From contig NZ_JADLQO010000018.1 in NCBI RefSeq assembly GCF_015477775.1, positions 124,001-188,000 of the forward strand: a stretch of DNA of 64,000 bases, read 5' to 3'. Position 1 is the stretch's first letter. The number at the start of each line of letters is the position of its first letter. The stretch is from Nocardia abscessus (GTDB lineage: Bacteria; Actinomycetota; Actinomycetes; Mycobacteriales; Mycobacteriaceae). A program made the position numbers and the translations under genes. Shown here piece by piece: positions 33,092 through 42,057 of this stretch. The notes beneath the pieces were generated by a model. It was given only the letters and a program-made list of their open reading frames with translations, ran no database searches and had not been told where the DNA came from.

Positions 33092-34287
33092 CGCGGCACC
33101 CCGGGCAGACCGGCGAAAAGGATCTGAAAGACCTTGGGAGCGTTGGGGGTGACCGTGGTGGTCGGCGTGAAAGGCGCGCCTTTGTTGGTATCGGTGACCA
33201 CGTAGTCGGCGTGGGAGCCAGGGACCCGGTCGAGGATTCCGGCGCAGCGCGGGCCGCCGGTCGCGTTCACCTTCGGCAGGTCGTCGGGATATTCGTAAGG
33301 CTGCGCGCCGTACATGAAGCTCGCGTTGAAGATGGCCCCTGGCGCGAATCCTCCGATGATCGCCTCGGCCGCGGGAAGCGCATTGGCGATGCCGACGACC
33401 ACGCAGTACAGCACTGGTGAATACGTGTCGAGCAGCGAACTGGTCGGCCGCAAGGTCTCCAGTACCGCGGTGAGCCCCGGCTCGTTTTCGGTGAGCGCCG
33501 ACCGGGTCGTGTCGGCCAAGCCGATGAGATTGAGCAGCACGGCATCCAGGTCGGCAGCGCCCTGCGCGACCGTCCCGCCGGTCACGGTGGCGTTGCCTGC
33601 CGTGCGCAACAGATCGGGCGCGGTGTCGGCATACAGCCCGGTGACCCGACCGGCCGAGGACAGATCCCGCCGCAGCGCGGGCAGGCTCGGATTGATCTGC
33701 CGCAGATAGTCGTCGGAGCGGGCGAGGAGATCACCCAGCCGGTCGCCGCGGCCCTGGAGCGCCGTGCCGAGCGCGGACAGAGCGGCGTTGAGTTCGGCCG
33801 GTTCGATCTGGGCCAGGATGTCACTCAGGCGCTGGAACAGCGTGTTGTATTCGACGGTGACCGAGTCCGCGCGGATCGTCGCGCCGGGTCGCATGGGCGT
33901 CGGCGAGGGGACGCCCGGCACGATGAAATTCACGTATTTGGCGCCGAATACGGTGGTGGAGCGGATATCGACGGTCGCGTTGGCGGGCACCAGCTCCAGC
34001 AGCTCGGGATCGAGCGCCAGACGCAAGCGCGCCCGGTCGGCCCGGGACTCCACCGCACTCACCCTGCCGATCTCGACGCCCCGCATCCGCACCTTGGCAT
34101 CGGGATCGAGGACCAGTCCCGAGCGGGGCGCCTCGACGGTGACGGTCACCGTCGACTGGAACCGTCCGGCGTACATCGCGACGGCGACTACGACGACCGC
34201 GGTGACGAGCAGGATCAGCGCCGCCCCGGCGATCTTCAGCCGAAATATCCGCCACGTGACCACCATGGTCTGCCTGCCGAAATTCAT
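33088..34287 (-). CDS. Orphan MCE/MlaD-family lipid-transport protein
   Basis: 399 residues. One N-terminal helix (IAGAALILLVTAVVVVAVAM), then the MCE domain (TVTVEAPRSGLVLDPDAKVR, MRGVEIGRVSAVESRADRAR, FGAKYVNFIVPG) and a long helical region. The C-terminus ends in a Pro/Thr-rich stretch. MCE proteins build shuttles or tunnels for sterols and lipids at the cell envelope. The usual six-gene mce operon and YrbE permeases are absent here. ATG at 34287 is preferred; GTG 34305 and ATG 34266 are alternatives. It is divergent from cyp51, hinting at a link to the same lipid. Confidence 0.82.
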   Translation of the reverse strand: MNFGRQTMVVTWRIFRLKIAGAALILLVTAVVVVAVAMYAGRFQSTVTVTVEAPRSGLVLDPDAKVRMRGVEIGRVSAVESRADRARLRLALDPELLELVPANATVDIRSTTVFGAKYVNFIVPGVPSPTPMRPGATIRADSVTVEYNTLFQRLSDILAQIEPAELNAALSALGTALQGRGDRLGDLLARSDDYLRQINPSLPALRRDLSSAGRVTGLYADTAPDLLRTAGNATVTGGTVAQGAADLDAVLLNLIGLADTTRSALTENEPGLTAVLETLRPTSSLLDTYSPVLYCVVVGIANALPAAEAIIGGFAPGAIFNASFMYGAQPYEYPDDLPKVNATGGPRCAGILDRVPGSHADYVVTDTNKGAPFTPTTTVTPNAPKVFQILFAGLPGVPR

Positions 34288-34424
34288 CTTCGATCCACCG
34301 ATCACTTCTTGTCGCGGGCTGTGCCCAGACGGCGGTGCGGCACACCTTCGGCTCTCGGCGTCCGGTCGGCGCGACGACGGCCGTGGCCGGGTCGTCTTGC
34401 CGGACGCCGACTAGCCGTAGTACT

Positions 34425-34440
34425 GTCCAGACACGTGTCC
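34425..34440. promoter_or_regulatory. 16-bp operator copy in front of cyp51
   Basis: GTCCAGACACGTGTCC, whose complement reads GGACACGTGTCTGGAC. It differs by one base from the copy at 43335-43350. It lies 40 bases before the cyp51 ATG. Confidence 0.6.
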
Positions 34441-34452
34441 ATCATAAAACTT

Positions 34453-34468
34453 GGACACTTATCTGGGG
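34453..34468. promoter_or_regulatory. Weaker second operator copy in front of cyp51
   Basis: GGACACTTATCTGGGG matches 12 of 16 positions of GGACACGTGTCTGGAC. It ends just before the cyp51 ribosome-binding site, 28 bases from the strong copy, so a tandem arrangement is possible. Confidence 0.35.
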
Positions 34469-34479
34469 AAGGATTTCCA

Positions 34480-35844
34480 ATGACTCTGGTGAAACCACAT
34501 CGGGTATCCGGAGGCGACCACGAGCACGGTCATCTGGAGGAGTTCCGCGTCGACCCGATCGGACTGATGCGGCGGGTCCGCGAGGAGTGCGGCGACGTCG
34601 GATCGTTCGACCTCGCGGGGCGTCAGGTCATCCTGCTCTCCGGCGCGGAGGCCAACGAATTCTTCTTCCGCTCCGGTGACGACGACCTCGACCAGGCCGC
34701 CGCCTACCCTTTCATGAAGCCCATCTTCGGTGACGGCGTCGTTTTCGACGCCAGCCCGGAACGCCGCAAGGAGATGCTGCACAACCAGGCCCTGCGCGCC
34801 GAACACATGCGCGGGCACGCCGCCACCATCGCGCGTGAGGTCGAGCGGATGCTGGCGCGCTGGGGCGACGAGGGCGAGATCGATCTGCTCGACTTCTTCG
34901 CCGAACTGACCATCTACACATCCTCGGCCTGCCTGATCGGCGTGAAGTTCCGCAACGACCTCGACGACCGCTTCGCGCACCTCTACCACGACCTGGAGCG
35001 GGGCACCGACGCGCTGGCCTACGTCGACCCGTACGCCCCGATCGAGAGCTTCCGCCGCCGCGACCAGGCGCGGGCCGAGCTGGTCGAGCTGGTCCAGGCG
35101 ATCATGGATCGCCGGGCTGCCGACCCGCCGACGGGCAAGGACGACCGGGACATGCTCGACGTGCTCATCTCGATCCCGGGCGACAACGGCGAACCGCGAT
35201 TCAGCGCCAGTGAGATCACCGGCATCTTCATCTCCATGATGTTCGCGGGGCATCACACCACCTCCGGCACGGCGGCCTGGACGATCATCGAATTGCTGCG
35301 CCACCCCGAGGTGCTCGGCCGGGTCGTCGCCGAACTCGACGAGCTCTACGCCGACGGCTCCGACATCAGTTTCGGCGCGCTGCGCCGGATCCCGCACCTG
35401 GAATCCGTGCTCAAGGAGACGCTGCGCCTGCACCCGCCCCTGATCATCCTGATGCGGGTGGCCCGAGGTGAGTTCGACGTCTGCGGACATCGCATCGCAG
35501 CCGGTGACCACGTCGCCGCCACGCCCGCCATCTCGAACCGGATTCCGGAGGACTTCCCCGATCCCGACGCTTTCGATCCCGGCCGCTACATCGATCCGAA
35601 TCAGGCCGACCTCGTCAACCGCTGGACCTGGATTCCGTTCGGCGCGGGCCGACACCGCTGTGTCGGCGCGGCGTTCGCGCTCATGCAGCTCAAGGCGATC
35701 TTCTCGCTGCTGTTGCGGGACTGGGAGTTCGAGATGACCCAGCCGTCGGAGAGCTACCGCAACGACCACTCCAAGATGGTGGTGCAGCTCGCGCAACCCT
35801 GCACCGTGCGTTACCGCAGGCGCCGTAAGTCCGACAACGGCTGA
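34480..35844 (+). CDS. cyp51: Sterol 14-alpha-demethylase-type cytochrome P450 (CYP51)
   Basis: 454 residues. The I-helix motif FISMMFAGHHTTSGTAAWTI is the CYP51 signature. ExxR lies in SVLKETLRLHP, and the heme loop WIPFGAGRHRCVGAAFALMQ places the ligand at Cys394. The C-terminus ESYRNDHSKMVVQLAQP is very like mycobacterial CYP51. Family members remove the 14-alpha methyl group of sterols in three oxidations. AAGGA precedes the ATG. Actinobacteria of this group rarely make sterols, so a foreign or unusual sterol or terpenoid is the likely substrate. Confidence 0.9.
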   Translation: MTLVKPHRVSGGDHEHGHLEEFRVDPIGLMRRVREECGDVGSFDLAGRQVILLSGAEANEFFFRSGDDDLDQAAAYPFMKPIFGDGVVFDASPERRKEMLHNQALRAEHMRGHAATIAREVERMLARWGDEGEIDLLDFFAELTIYTSSACLIGVKFRNDLDDRFAHLYHDLERGTDALAYVDPYAPIESFRRRDQARAELVELVQAIMDRRAADPPTGKDDRDMLDVLISIPGDNGEPRFSASEITGIFISMMFAGHHTTSGTAAWTIIELLRHPEVLGRVVAELDELYADGSDISFGALRRIPHLESVLKETLRLHPPLIILMRVARGEFDVCGHRIAAGDHVAATPAISNRIPEDFPDPDAFDPGRYIDPNQADLVNRWTWIPFGAGRHRCVGAAFALMQLKAIFSLLLRDWEFEMTQPSESYRNDHSKMVVQLAQPCTVRYRRRRKSDNG

Positions 35845-35865
35845 CGGCGCGGCCGGGCCCGCAGC

Positions 35866-35932
35866 GCTCCCCGCCCTCGACTGCGGGCTCCCAGCCACTG
35901 GCGACGGGAGCACGCCGCCGGGGGCGGGGAGC
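35866..35932. terminator. Inverted repeat between convergent P450 genes
   Basis: GCTCCCCGCCC (35866-35876) pairs with GGGCGGGGAGC (35922-35932), an 11-bp stem with a 45-base loop that has further GC pairing inside. It sits between the stops of cyp51 and the CYP125-like gene and may end both transcripts. Confidence 0.5.
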
Positions 35933-35944
35933 ATACAGCCGCGG

Positions 35945-37171
35945 CTACTCGTATCGCACCCGCCAGCTCTTGATTCCGTTGATCCAGCCCGACCGCAGCC
36001 GCACCGGATCGGACACCTGCCGCAGGCCGGGCATCACCTCGGCGATGGCGTTGAACATCAGATCGATCTCCAGCCTGGCCAGGTTCGCGCCGACGCAGTA
36101 GTGCGTGCCGGTGCCGCCGAAACCGACGTGCGGGTTCGGACTGCGCAGCACGTCGAAGGTGAACGGATCCGCGAAGCCGTCCTCGTCGAAATTGGCCGAG
36201 CTGTAGAACAATCCGAGCCGCTCGCCCTGGCGGATCCGCTGCCCGCCCAGCTCCAGGTCCTCGGTGGCGGTTCGCTGAAACGCGGTCACCGGGGTCGCCC
36301 AGCGCACGATCTCGTCGGGGGCGGTCCGCGGACGCTCCTGCCGGTAGATTTCCCACTGTTCCGGGTTGTCCACGAACGCCTTCATCCCGTGGGTGATGGC
36401 GTTGCGGGTGGTCTCGTTCCCCGCCACGGCGAGCAGGATGACGAAGAAGCCGAATTCGTCGGAGCCGAGCGCCTCGCCGTCGACGTCGGCGTGCACCAGC
36501 TCGCTCACGATGTCGCCGACCGGGCAGGCACGGCGCTGCTCGGCCATGTTCCAGGCATAGCCGAGGATTTCCGCGGAGGCCATGGCGGGATCGCCGTACT
36601 CCGGATCGTCGTAGTTGAGCATCTGATTGGACCAGTCGAACAGCTTGCGCCGATCCGCCTGCGGCACGCCGATCAGCTCGGCGATCGCCTGCAGCGGGAG
36701 TTCACAGGCCACCTGCTCGACGAAGTCACCGCCCCCGGCCCGTTTGGCGCCGTGCACGATGCGCGCGGCACGCTCGGTGAGCGCCGCCCGCAGGTTCTCC
36801 ACCGCCCGCGGCGTGAAGCCCTTGGAGATGATCCGCCGGATCTTGGAATGTTTGGGCGGGTCCATGTTCACCAGCAGTGCGCCGGTGAGCGCCATCTGCT
36901 CCGGCGTGATGTCGCCGGGCAGCCGGATGATGGCCCCTTTGCGCTCCGAGGAGAACAGTTCCGGGTGCTTCGAGATCTCCTTGATGTCGGCGAGCTTGCT
37001 CACCACCCAGTAGCCTCCGTCGCGGAAGCCGCCGGAGGTCTCGTCGGATTGCGCGTTCCACCACACCGGGGCGGTCCGTCGCAGGTGCGCGAATTCCTCG
37101 ATCGGACTTCGGTTCTCCCACAACGCCGGATCGGTGAAGTCGAATCCGACCGGCAAGGCCGGTGCTGCCAT
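35945..37171 (-). CDS. CYP125-like steroid side-chain cytochrome P450
   Basis: 408 residues. LPVGFDFTDPALWENRSPIE and FAHLRRTAPVWWNAQ at the N-terminus, the I-helix FVILLAVAGNETTRNAITHG, EIVRWATPVTAFQRTA, FYSSANFDEDGFADPFTFDV and the heme loop VGFGGTGTHYCVGANLARLE (Cys359) closely follow CYP125. CYP125 oxidises C26 of cholesterol/cholestenone. Here it is the last gene of a seven-gene operon with an acyl-CoA ligase that could take the resulting acid. Substrate may differ from cholesterol. Confidence 0.85.
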   Translation of the reverse strand: MAAPALPVGFDFTDPALWENRSPIEEFAHLRRTAPVWWNAQSDETSGGFRDGGYWVVSKLADIKEISKHPELFSSERKGAIIRLPGDITPEQMALTGALLVNMDPPKHSKIRRIISKGFTPRAVENLRAALTERAARIVHGAKRAGGGDFVEQVACELPLQAIAELIGVPQADRRKLFDWSNQMLNYDDPEYGDPAMASAEILGYAWNMAEQRRACPVGDIVSELVHADVDGEALGSDEFGFFVILLAVAGNETTRNAITHGMKAFVDNPEQWEIYRQERPRTAPDEIVRWATPVTAFQRTATEDLELGGQRIRQGERLGLFYSSANFDEDGFADPFTFDVLRSPNPHVGFGGTGTHYCVGANLARLEIDLMFNAIAEVMPGLRQVSDPVRLRSGWINGIKSWRVRYE

Positions 37172-37202
37172 GACTACCTCCTAGATGAAACGTGCGAACC
37201 GA

Positions 37203-38324
37203 TCAGCGCGGCGAAGGACGGCGCGCGACGTCGGGATCGGCAGGCGAAGCATCGGCCGCGTCGCCACCGGTCCCGCGCAGCGAGGCGGCGGCGCGACCCG
37301 CGACGAGCGGCAGGTCGAGATAGGTCCGCACACCCGGTTCGGCGGCGACGACGTACGGAATGGAATTCACGCAGTGCATGGCCGTGGCGACGATGCCGGG
37401 GTTGCGGACCAGACCGGCGGCGGCGCTGTGCGCGTGCATACCGGTGAACGTCACGGTCGCCCCTGGATCGCCGACGATCTCCACCTCGTATCGCTCGCCC
37501 GCCGGACCGAAGGCCCATGGCGGATCGAGGTTCTCCTCACCCATGAACCAGTTCACCGCGGCCGTGATCACCGGTGTGCCCCGCACGGTTCCCTGCCAGC
37601 GGAAGCGTTGCGCGGCGACGCGGCCGGGGGCGATCGGACCGATCGGCGAGTCGATCGGCGCGGTGGCCACCGCCACCTCGTGCGTCACGCGCAACTGCTC
37701 GTCGAGTGCGATGCCCAGCGCGTCCGCGATCATCCACACCGACTGGCCGTAGCCGCCCGCGAGGACGTTCGCCATCACACTGGTGGCGGCCTGTTGCGGC
37801 GTGGCGCCGAACAGCATCCAGTCCCGAATCACCTCGGGCGCGCCGTAGGTGCGGATATCGGAGAACTCCTCGGCGCGGACTTCGGTGATCGCGCCCGACA
37901 GCGCCGAGACCACCAGCGGAATCTTCTCGGTGATACCGCCGGGATGTATTCCCGCGCCGTGCAATGTGACTCCGGCCGCGCGGCACAGCTCGTCGTACCG
38001 CTGCCGCTCCGCGCGGCGCGGATGGAACCAGCCCAGGGGTGTGACGATGTTCTTGCCGGAGCGCAGGATCGCGCGCACGGTCTCGGTGTCGGCCATGAAG
38101 GGGCTGTAGAGCACGCAGTCGGCCTGCATGGCGAGCAGCCGGTCGGCGTCGGTCGTCGCACGCACTCCGATCGGCCGGCGGCCGACGAGCTCACCCAGAT
38201 CCCTGCCGTCCTTGTCGGCGCTGTGCACCCACGCTCCGGCCAGTTCCAGCTCGGGATGGTCGAGAATGCCCTCGATGGCGGCTCGGCCGACCCCGCCGGT
38301 CGCCCATTGGATCACCCGGATCAC
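37203..38324 (-). CDS. DapB-like NAD(P)-dependent oxidoreductase
   Basis: 373 residues. MIRVIQWATGGVGRAAIEGI is a Rossmann nucleotide-binding start with the dihydrodipicolinate-reductase-type signature. GAGIHPGGITEKIPLVVSAL and a C-terminal alpha/beta domain follow. Relatives occur beside steroid- and lipid-degradation genes and are usually annotated only as dihydrodipicolinate-reductase-like. They are not expected to make lysine. It is one base from the FadD stop and 31 bases from the CYP125-like gene, in the same operon. The last about 25 residues are Ala/Asp/Pro-rich and probably disordered. Confidence 0.78.
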   Translation of the reverse strand: MIRVIQWATGGVGRAAIEGILDHPELELAGAWVHSADKDGRDLGELVGRRPIGVRATTDADRLLAMQADCVLYSPFMADTETVRAILRSGKNIVTPLGWFHPRRAERQRYDELCRAAGVTLHGAGIHPGGITEKIPLVVSALSGAITEVRAEEFSDIRTYGAPEVIRDWMLFGATPQQAATSVMANVLAGGYGQSVWMIADALGIALDEQLRVTHEVAVATAPIDSPIGPIAPGRVAAQRFRWQGTVRGTPVITAAVNWFMGEENLDPPWAFGPAGERYEVEIVGDPGATVTFTGMHAHSAAAGLVRNPGIVATAMHCVNSIPYVVAAEPGVRTYLDLPLVAGRAAASLRGTGGDAADASPADPDVARRPSPR

Positions 38325-38325
38325 G

Positions 38326-39936
38326 TCAGTCCACCTTGTGGTCGGGTCCCCGGCCAGAGACGTACTCCTTGGCCCACCGGTAATCGGGTTTGCCGCTCGG
38401 CGCCCGCACGACGGTCTCCGCGATCCAGATCTGCTTCGGCACTTTGTATCCGGCCAGATACCGGCGAACGTGGGCGTGCAGGTCGGTGAACTCGACCGGC
38501 CCCGGGCCCGACAGCGCCACCACCGCGGCGACCTGATGTCCCCAGCGCTCGTGCGGCACCCCGATCACCACCGCGTCGGCGATCGCGTCGTGCGCCTTCA
38601 CGACGCTTTCGACCTCTTCGACGAACACCTTCTCGCCACCGGTGTTGATCACCATGTTGCCGCGGCCGATCAGCGTGATCGACCCGTCGGTCTCGGCGCG
38701 GGCGCGGTCGTCGGTGACGACCATGCGCAGGCCGTCGACGGTCTTGAACAGCTTCTCGGTCTTGCCGGGATCCTTGTAGTAGCCGATCGGCACGTTGCCG
38801 GTCTTGGCCAGCCAGCCCTCCGAACCGGGCGGAACCCGACGTCCGTCGTCGTCCACGACGACCGCGCCGCGGCCGGTCTGCACCCGCGGTCCGCGCGCGG
38901 GATCGTCGTGCTTCTGCGCGAATCCGATACCGCCGAAACCGGTCTCCGACGATCCGATGGAGTCCGACACCACCGCCCACGGAAACAACTCCAGCAGTGT
39001 GTTCTTCACCGATTGCGACAGCAGCGCGGCGCCGGAGGCGATCGCGAGCAACGACGACGCGTCCACCGGCTCGCGCCGGTACGCCTCGATCAGCGGGCGG
39101 GCCATGGCGTCACCGGTGATCACCATGACCTGAGGTCGCTGCCGCGCGACGGTCCGCCAGACGCGTTCCGCGTCGAAACGGGATTCGAGGATCACGGTGT
39201 TTCCCGACCACAGCGCGGTGAAGGTGGGCATCATGGCGGCGGCGTGGATCAGCGGCGGCAACACCAGCCAGGTGCTCGGATCGGTCTGGGCGCCGGTGCG
39301 GGACTGCTGGAACTCGTCGGCGACCGGCTCGCCGGTGTAGAAGTCGATGCCGCCGCCGAGGACCCGCCACATGTCCTCCTGCCGCCACATCACGCCTTTC
39401 GGCATGCCGGTGGTTCCCCCGGTGTACATCATGAACAGGTCATCGGGGCCGCGCCGGACCACCGGACGGTCCGTCGGCCGGTCGGCGAGAGCCGATTCGT
39501 AGGTCGCCTCCGCGAAGTCAGCTGTGCCTGTAACCAACTCGTCCTCAACACAGATCGTGTGCCGCAGCATGGACGTTTGCGCCCTGGCTTCCTGCACGGC
39601 TTCGGAGTAACAGGAGTGATGCACGAGCACTTCCAGATCCGCGTTGGCGTAGACATAGGCCAGTTCGCCGACGCCGTACCGGTAATTGATGTTGATCGGG
39701 ACGGCGGCGAGCTTGAAGCACGCGATCAGCGTCTCCATCGTCTCGATGCCGTTGTGCATCTGGAACCCCACGTGGGTCCCCTGGCCGACGCCCACGGTCA
39801 CCAGATAGTGCGCGAGCTGGTTGGCCCGGGCGTCGAGTTCACCGAAGGTGACCCGGCGTCCGGACTGGATCAGCGCCGCCCGCTCGGGCATGGCGTCCAC
39901 GGAGTGCTCGAAGAGGTCGGCGAAATTGTTGGCCAT
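38326..39936 (-). CDS. FadD19-like acyl-CoA ligase
   Basis: 536 residues. The AMP-binding motif FMMYTGGTTGMPKGVMW is followed by LPPLIHAAAMMPTFTALWSG, SIGSSETGFGGIGF and TLIGRGNMVINTGGEKVFVE. A C-terminal VRAPSGKPDYRWAKEYV carries the catalytic Lys. The N-terminus MANNFADLFEHSVDAMPERA and the GGTTGMPKGVMWRQEDM stretch resemble steroid-side-chain ligases such as FadD19. It would activate a carboxylated side chain to a CoA thioester with ATP. Placed between a conserved unknown and the DapB-like gene in the P450 operon. Confidence 0.85.
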   Translation of the reverse strand: MANNFADLFEHSVDAMPERAALIQSGRRVTFGELDARANQLAHYLVTVGVGQGTHVGFQMHNGIETMETLIACFKLAAVPININYRYGVGELAYVYANADLEVLVHHSCYSEAVQEARAQTSMLRHTICVEDELVTGTADFAEATYESALADRPTDRPVVRRGPDDLFMMYTGGTTGMPKGVMWRQEDMWRVLGGGIDFYTGEPVADEFQQSRTGAQTDPSTWLVLPPLIHAAAMMPTFTALWSGNTVILESRFDAERVWRTVARQRPQVMVITGDAMARPLIEAYRREPVDASSLLAIASGAALLSQSVKNTLLELFPWAVVSDSIGSSETGFGGIGFAQKHDDPARGPRVQTGRGAVVVDDDGRRVPPGSEGWLAKTGNVPIGYYKDPGKTEKLFKTVDGLRMVVTDDRARAETDGSITLIGRGNMVINTGGEKVFVEEVESVVKAHDAIADAVVIGVPHERWGHQVAAVVALSGPGPVEFTDLHAHVRRYLAGYKVPKQIWIAETVVRAPSGKPDYRWAKEYVSGRGPDHKVD

Positions 39937-39961
39937 GTCGTTCCATCTCTGGGTGGGGCTG

Positions 39962-41221
39962 TCACACGACGGTGAGCGGAAGGGGTATCCCCCGGTCGGT
40001 GAAGGTGAAGGCGGCGCCGGTGCTGAACCGGGTGATCGCGACCTCCGTCGCCTCCCGGAACGGTTTGTCGCCCAGCGTGATGCCCGCGCACCACCCGTGC
40101 TCGCCCGCGGTGCGGACCTCGGCGGAAAAGCGCGGATTCACGCCGCGGACCAGGGCGTTGAGGGGCTCCAGGTGCTCCGGTCCGAGCATCGACGGCCAGG
40201 TTCCGTCGGTGTGCGCGCCGCTCGCGGACGGAAACGTCACCGTCACCGTCTCGCCGGTGTCGCCGATCTCGATTCCGGTGTAGGGCAGCGGATTCAGAGC
40301 GGGATGTAGCCGCAGCACCGTCGCGAGCGCGACGGCGTCGTCACCGAGACCGAGACAGTTGCGCAGGCGTTCACTGGTGATCCCGGCGATCCCGGCGAAC
40401 TGTCTGCGCCCGATCTCCAGCGCCGCCGCGGCGTCCGTCCTGGCGCGTACCGCGATCATGAAACCCAGGGTGAGCAGATGCTGCTGCAAGCAGACCTCGT
40501 CGGCGAGGCGGACCAGCGCGGAGCGGGAGAAGTCCGCGAAGCGCACGTCGCTGAGCAACGGTCCGGAGTAGTCCGGCCGCCCTTCGTCGTCGCGGTCGAT
40601 TTCGCCCAGTTCCAGCCCGGCCGCCGCCGACCCGGCGACCAGTTCGGCGTTGGGCGGCACCGGCGGCGGCGCGTGCGCGGGATCGATGATCACCGTCCAC
40701 GCGCACACCGGCTTCCGATCGGCCGGCTTGCGCGGTGGCCGGTGGATCGGCCGGACCTGGGCGTGCGGGTTGGTGGCCAGGGCGGTCGCGTCGAACGTGG
40801 GGTCTTCGATGTCGTGGCACATCGACACGACGAAGTCCTCGCCCATCGGTTCCACGTCGGCGAGCGCGCCGCAGTGGTCGAGCCAGAACTCGCCGTGGTG
40901 GTGATCGTCGACCCGGAAGCGAAAGTCCATGAACTGCGGTGGCGCGCCGATGTCCAGTTGCAGGCCTTTGAAGATGGTCTCCACGCCGTCGCCCGCGAAG
41001 CCGAGCGCGCGCTGCATGCGCCGGGTGTAGACCGGGCTGGCCACCTGCCACTCCTCGATGGCGATCTCGGTCATGCCCTCGCGGCCGAACGCGGCGATCG
41101 AATGCGCCATGCCGGAGCGGTCGATGAGGTGCCCGCACAGCAGCAGTTCGGGCACCAGCGCGGCCAAGGTGTCCCGATCCAAGTCGGCGAATCGGCTGTG
41201 GGGTGCGGCCATGTCGGTCAC
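39962..41221 (-). CDS. Conserved protein of unknown function, His-rich motif
   Basis: About 419 residues. The most distinctive part is FRFRVDDHHHGEFWLDHCGA followed by LADVEPMGEDFVVSMCHDIE. This cluster of His, Asp and Cys could bind metal. A C-terminal segment has LRNCLGLGDDAVALATVLRL and LHPALNPLPYTGIEIGDTGE. No signal peptide or membrane helix. I do not recognise a named family. The GTG at 41221 overlaps the NTF2-like stop by four bases (GTGA); the ATG at 41212 is an alternative. Its place between the NTF2-like and FadD genes implies a step in the same lipid pathway. Confidence 0.7.
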   Translation of the reverse strand: MTDMAAPHSRFADLDRDTLAALVPELLLCGHLIDRSGMAHSIAAFGREGMTEIAIEEWQVASPVYTRRMQRALGFAGDGVETIFKGLQLDIGAPPQFMDFRFRVDDHHHGEFWLDHCGALADVEPMGEDFVVSMCHDIEDPTFDATALATNPHAQVRPIHRPPRKPADRKPVCAWTVIIDPAHAPPPVPPNAELVAGSAAAGLELGEIDRDDEGRPDYSGPLLSDVRFADFSRSALVRLADEVCLQQHLLTLGFMIAVRARTDAAAALEIGRRQFAGIAGITSERLRNCLGLGDDAVALATVLRLHPALNPLPYTGIEIGDTGETVTVTFPSASGAHTDGTWPSMLGPEHLEPLNALVRGVNPRFSAEVRTAGEHGWCAGITLGDKPFREATEVAITRFSTGAAFTFTDRGIPLPLTVV

Positions 41222-41769
41222 CACAGCGCGACGGGCGATTCGCCGATGCGATACCAGCCCGGCAGCGGCTTGCCGGAAACGGAGCGCTCGATGCGCTTCT
41301 GCATGCCCGGCGTGAGCGCTTTATCGGTGATCATCTCGAGAAACAGCGCCGAGACGTTGCCGAAGTCGAAGAAATCGCGCTGCCAGGACCACTGGAAGTC
41401 GCCACCGTAGCGGAACCAGCTGCCGCCGATGCCCTCGGGCGAGTAGTTGCGCCCATCGGGACGTTTCGCCTCGCTGATCTGCTTCCACAATCCGATGACG
41501 TTGCCGCTGCGTTCGTCGACCACGAATTCCTGGTAGGGATAGCTCCACCCCTCCAGCCCGGCCATCTCCTGGCCGAGGGCCAGCTCGCGGATCTCGTCGC
41601 GCCCGACGGCCATGAATTCCTGGGTGGGGCCGTAATTCCAGCCGTAGGTGGCGTCTTCGGTGTACATCTGCGCGAGCGGCTTCCAGTCGCCCTTCTCCTC
41701 GCAGCGCTGGTTCTCCACGATCCAGCGCTGAATCATCTCGTCGAGTTCGGCGCGGTCGAAACTTGGCAT
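41218..41769 (-). CDS. NTF2/SnoaL-like protein
   Basis: 183 residues. FDRAELDEMIQRWIVENQRC, then EKGDWKPLAQMYTEDATYGW is the start of an NTF2-like cone fold. WFRYGGDFQWSWQRDFFDFG forms the sheet end, and an extended C-terminal tail follows. Relatives include ketosteroid isomerase and SnoaL-type cyclases. Here catalytic residues are not clear. The ATG overlaps the ferredoxin stop by one base (TGATG). Role inferred: isomerase, hydratase or small-molecule binder acting on the P450 product. Confidence 0.78.
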   Translation of the reverse strand: MPSFDRAELDEMIQRWIVENQRCEEKGDWKPLAQMYTEDATYGWNYGPTQEFMAVGRDEIRELALGQEMAGLEGWSYPYQEFVVDERSGNVIGLWKQISEAKRPDGRNYSPEGIGGSWFRYGGDFQWSWQRDFFDFGNVSALFLEMITDKALTPGMQKRIERSVSGKPLPGWYRIGESPVALW

Positions 41770-41996
41770 CAGTCGGTACCTTTCGGAGAAGAGTCGGTCG
41801 CGCGTTCGCCGGCGATCGACAGGGCTTGGGTGGGGCAGTATCGAATCGCGTTCGCCACGGCGGGCTCGTGCTCGCCGGTCGGTGCGTCGTCGAGGATCTC
41901 GACCAGGCCGCGTTTGGGCACCGTGAACACCTCCGGCGCCTCGGCCTGACAGACCGCGTGTCCTTGACACAGATCGAGGTCGGCCCGGATTCTCAC
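41769..41996 (-). CDS. 3Fe-4S ferredoxin for P450 electron transfer
   Basis: 75 residues from GTG, which is fixed by GAGGAG six bases upstream. VRIRADLDLCQGHAVCQAEA supplies C-x-x-H-x-x-C, and AIRYCPTQAL the last cysteine. The His in place of a fourth Cys marks a [3Fe-4S] ferredoxin, the usual redox partner of actinobacterial P450s. It sits directly after the CYP123-like gene and probably serves the three P450s of this region. No ferredoxin reductase gene is adjacent. Confidence 0.88.
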   Translation of the reverse strand: MRIRADLDLCQGHAVCQAEAPEVFTVPKRGLVEILDDAPTGEHEPAVANAIRYCPTQALSIAGERATDSSPKGTD

Positions 41997-42057
41997 GGCC
42001 GGCTCCTCGCGGCCAGGCGGAGCGATCCCGGCACACGTGTCCGGTCGGGTCGACGGC

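Noticed and set aside
30415..33420. A 1,001-codon open frame on the plus strand, antisense to aztB and running through aztA and into the MCE gene
   Set aside because: It is Arg/His/Gly-rich without any domain and lies opposite or across clear transporter genes. Long shadow frames are normal at this GC content.
34459..35934. A 491-codon minus-strand frame opposite cyp51
   Set aside because: The plus strand encodes an unmistakable CYP51 with Cys394; the antisense has no motif.
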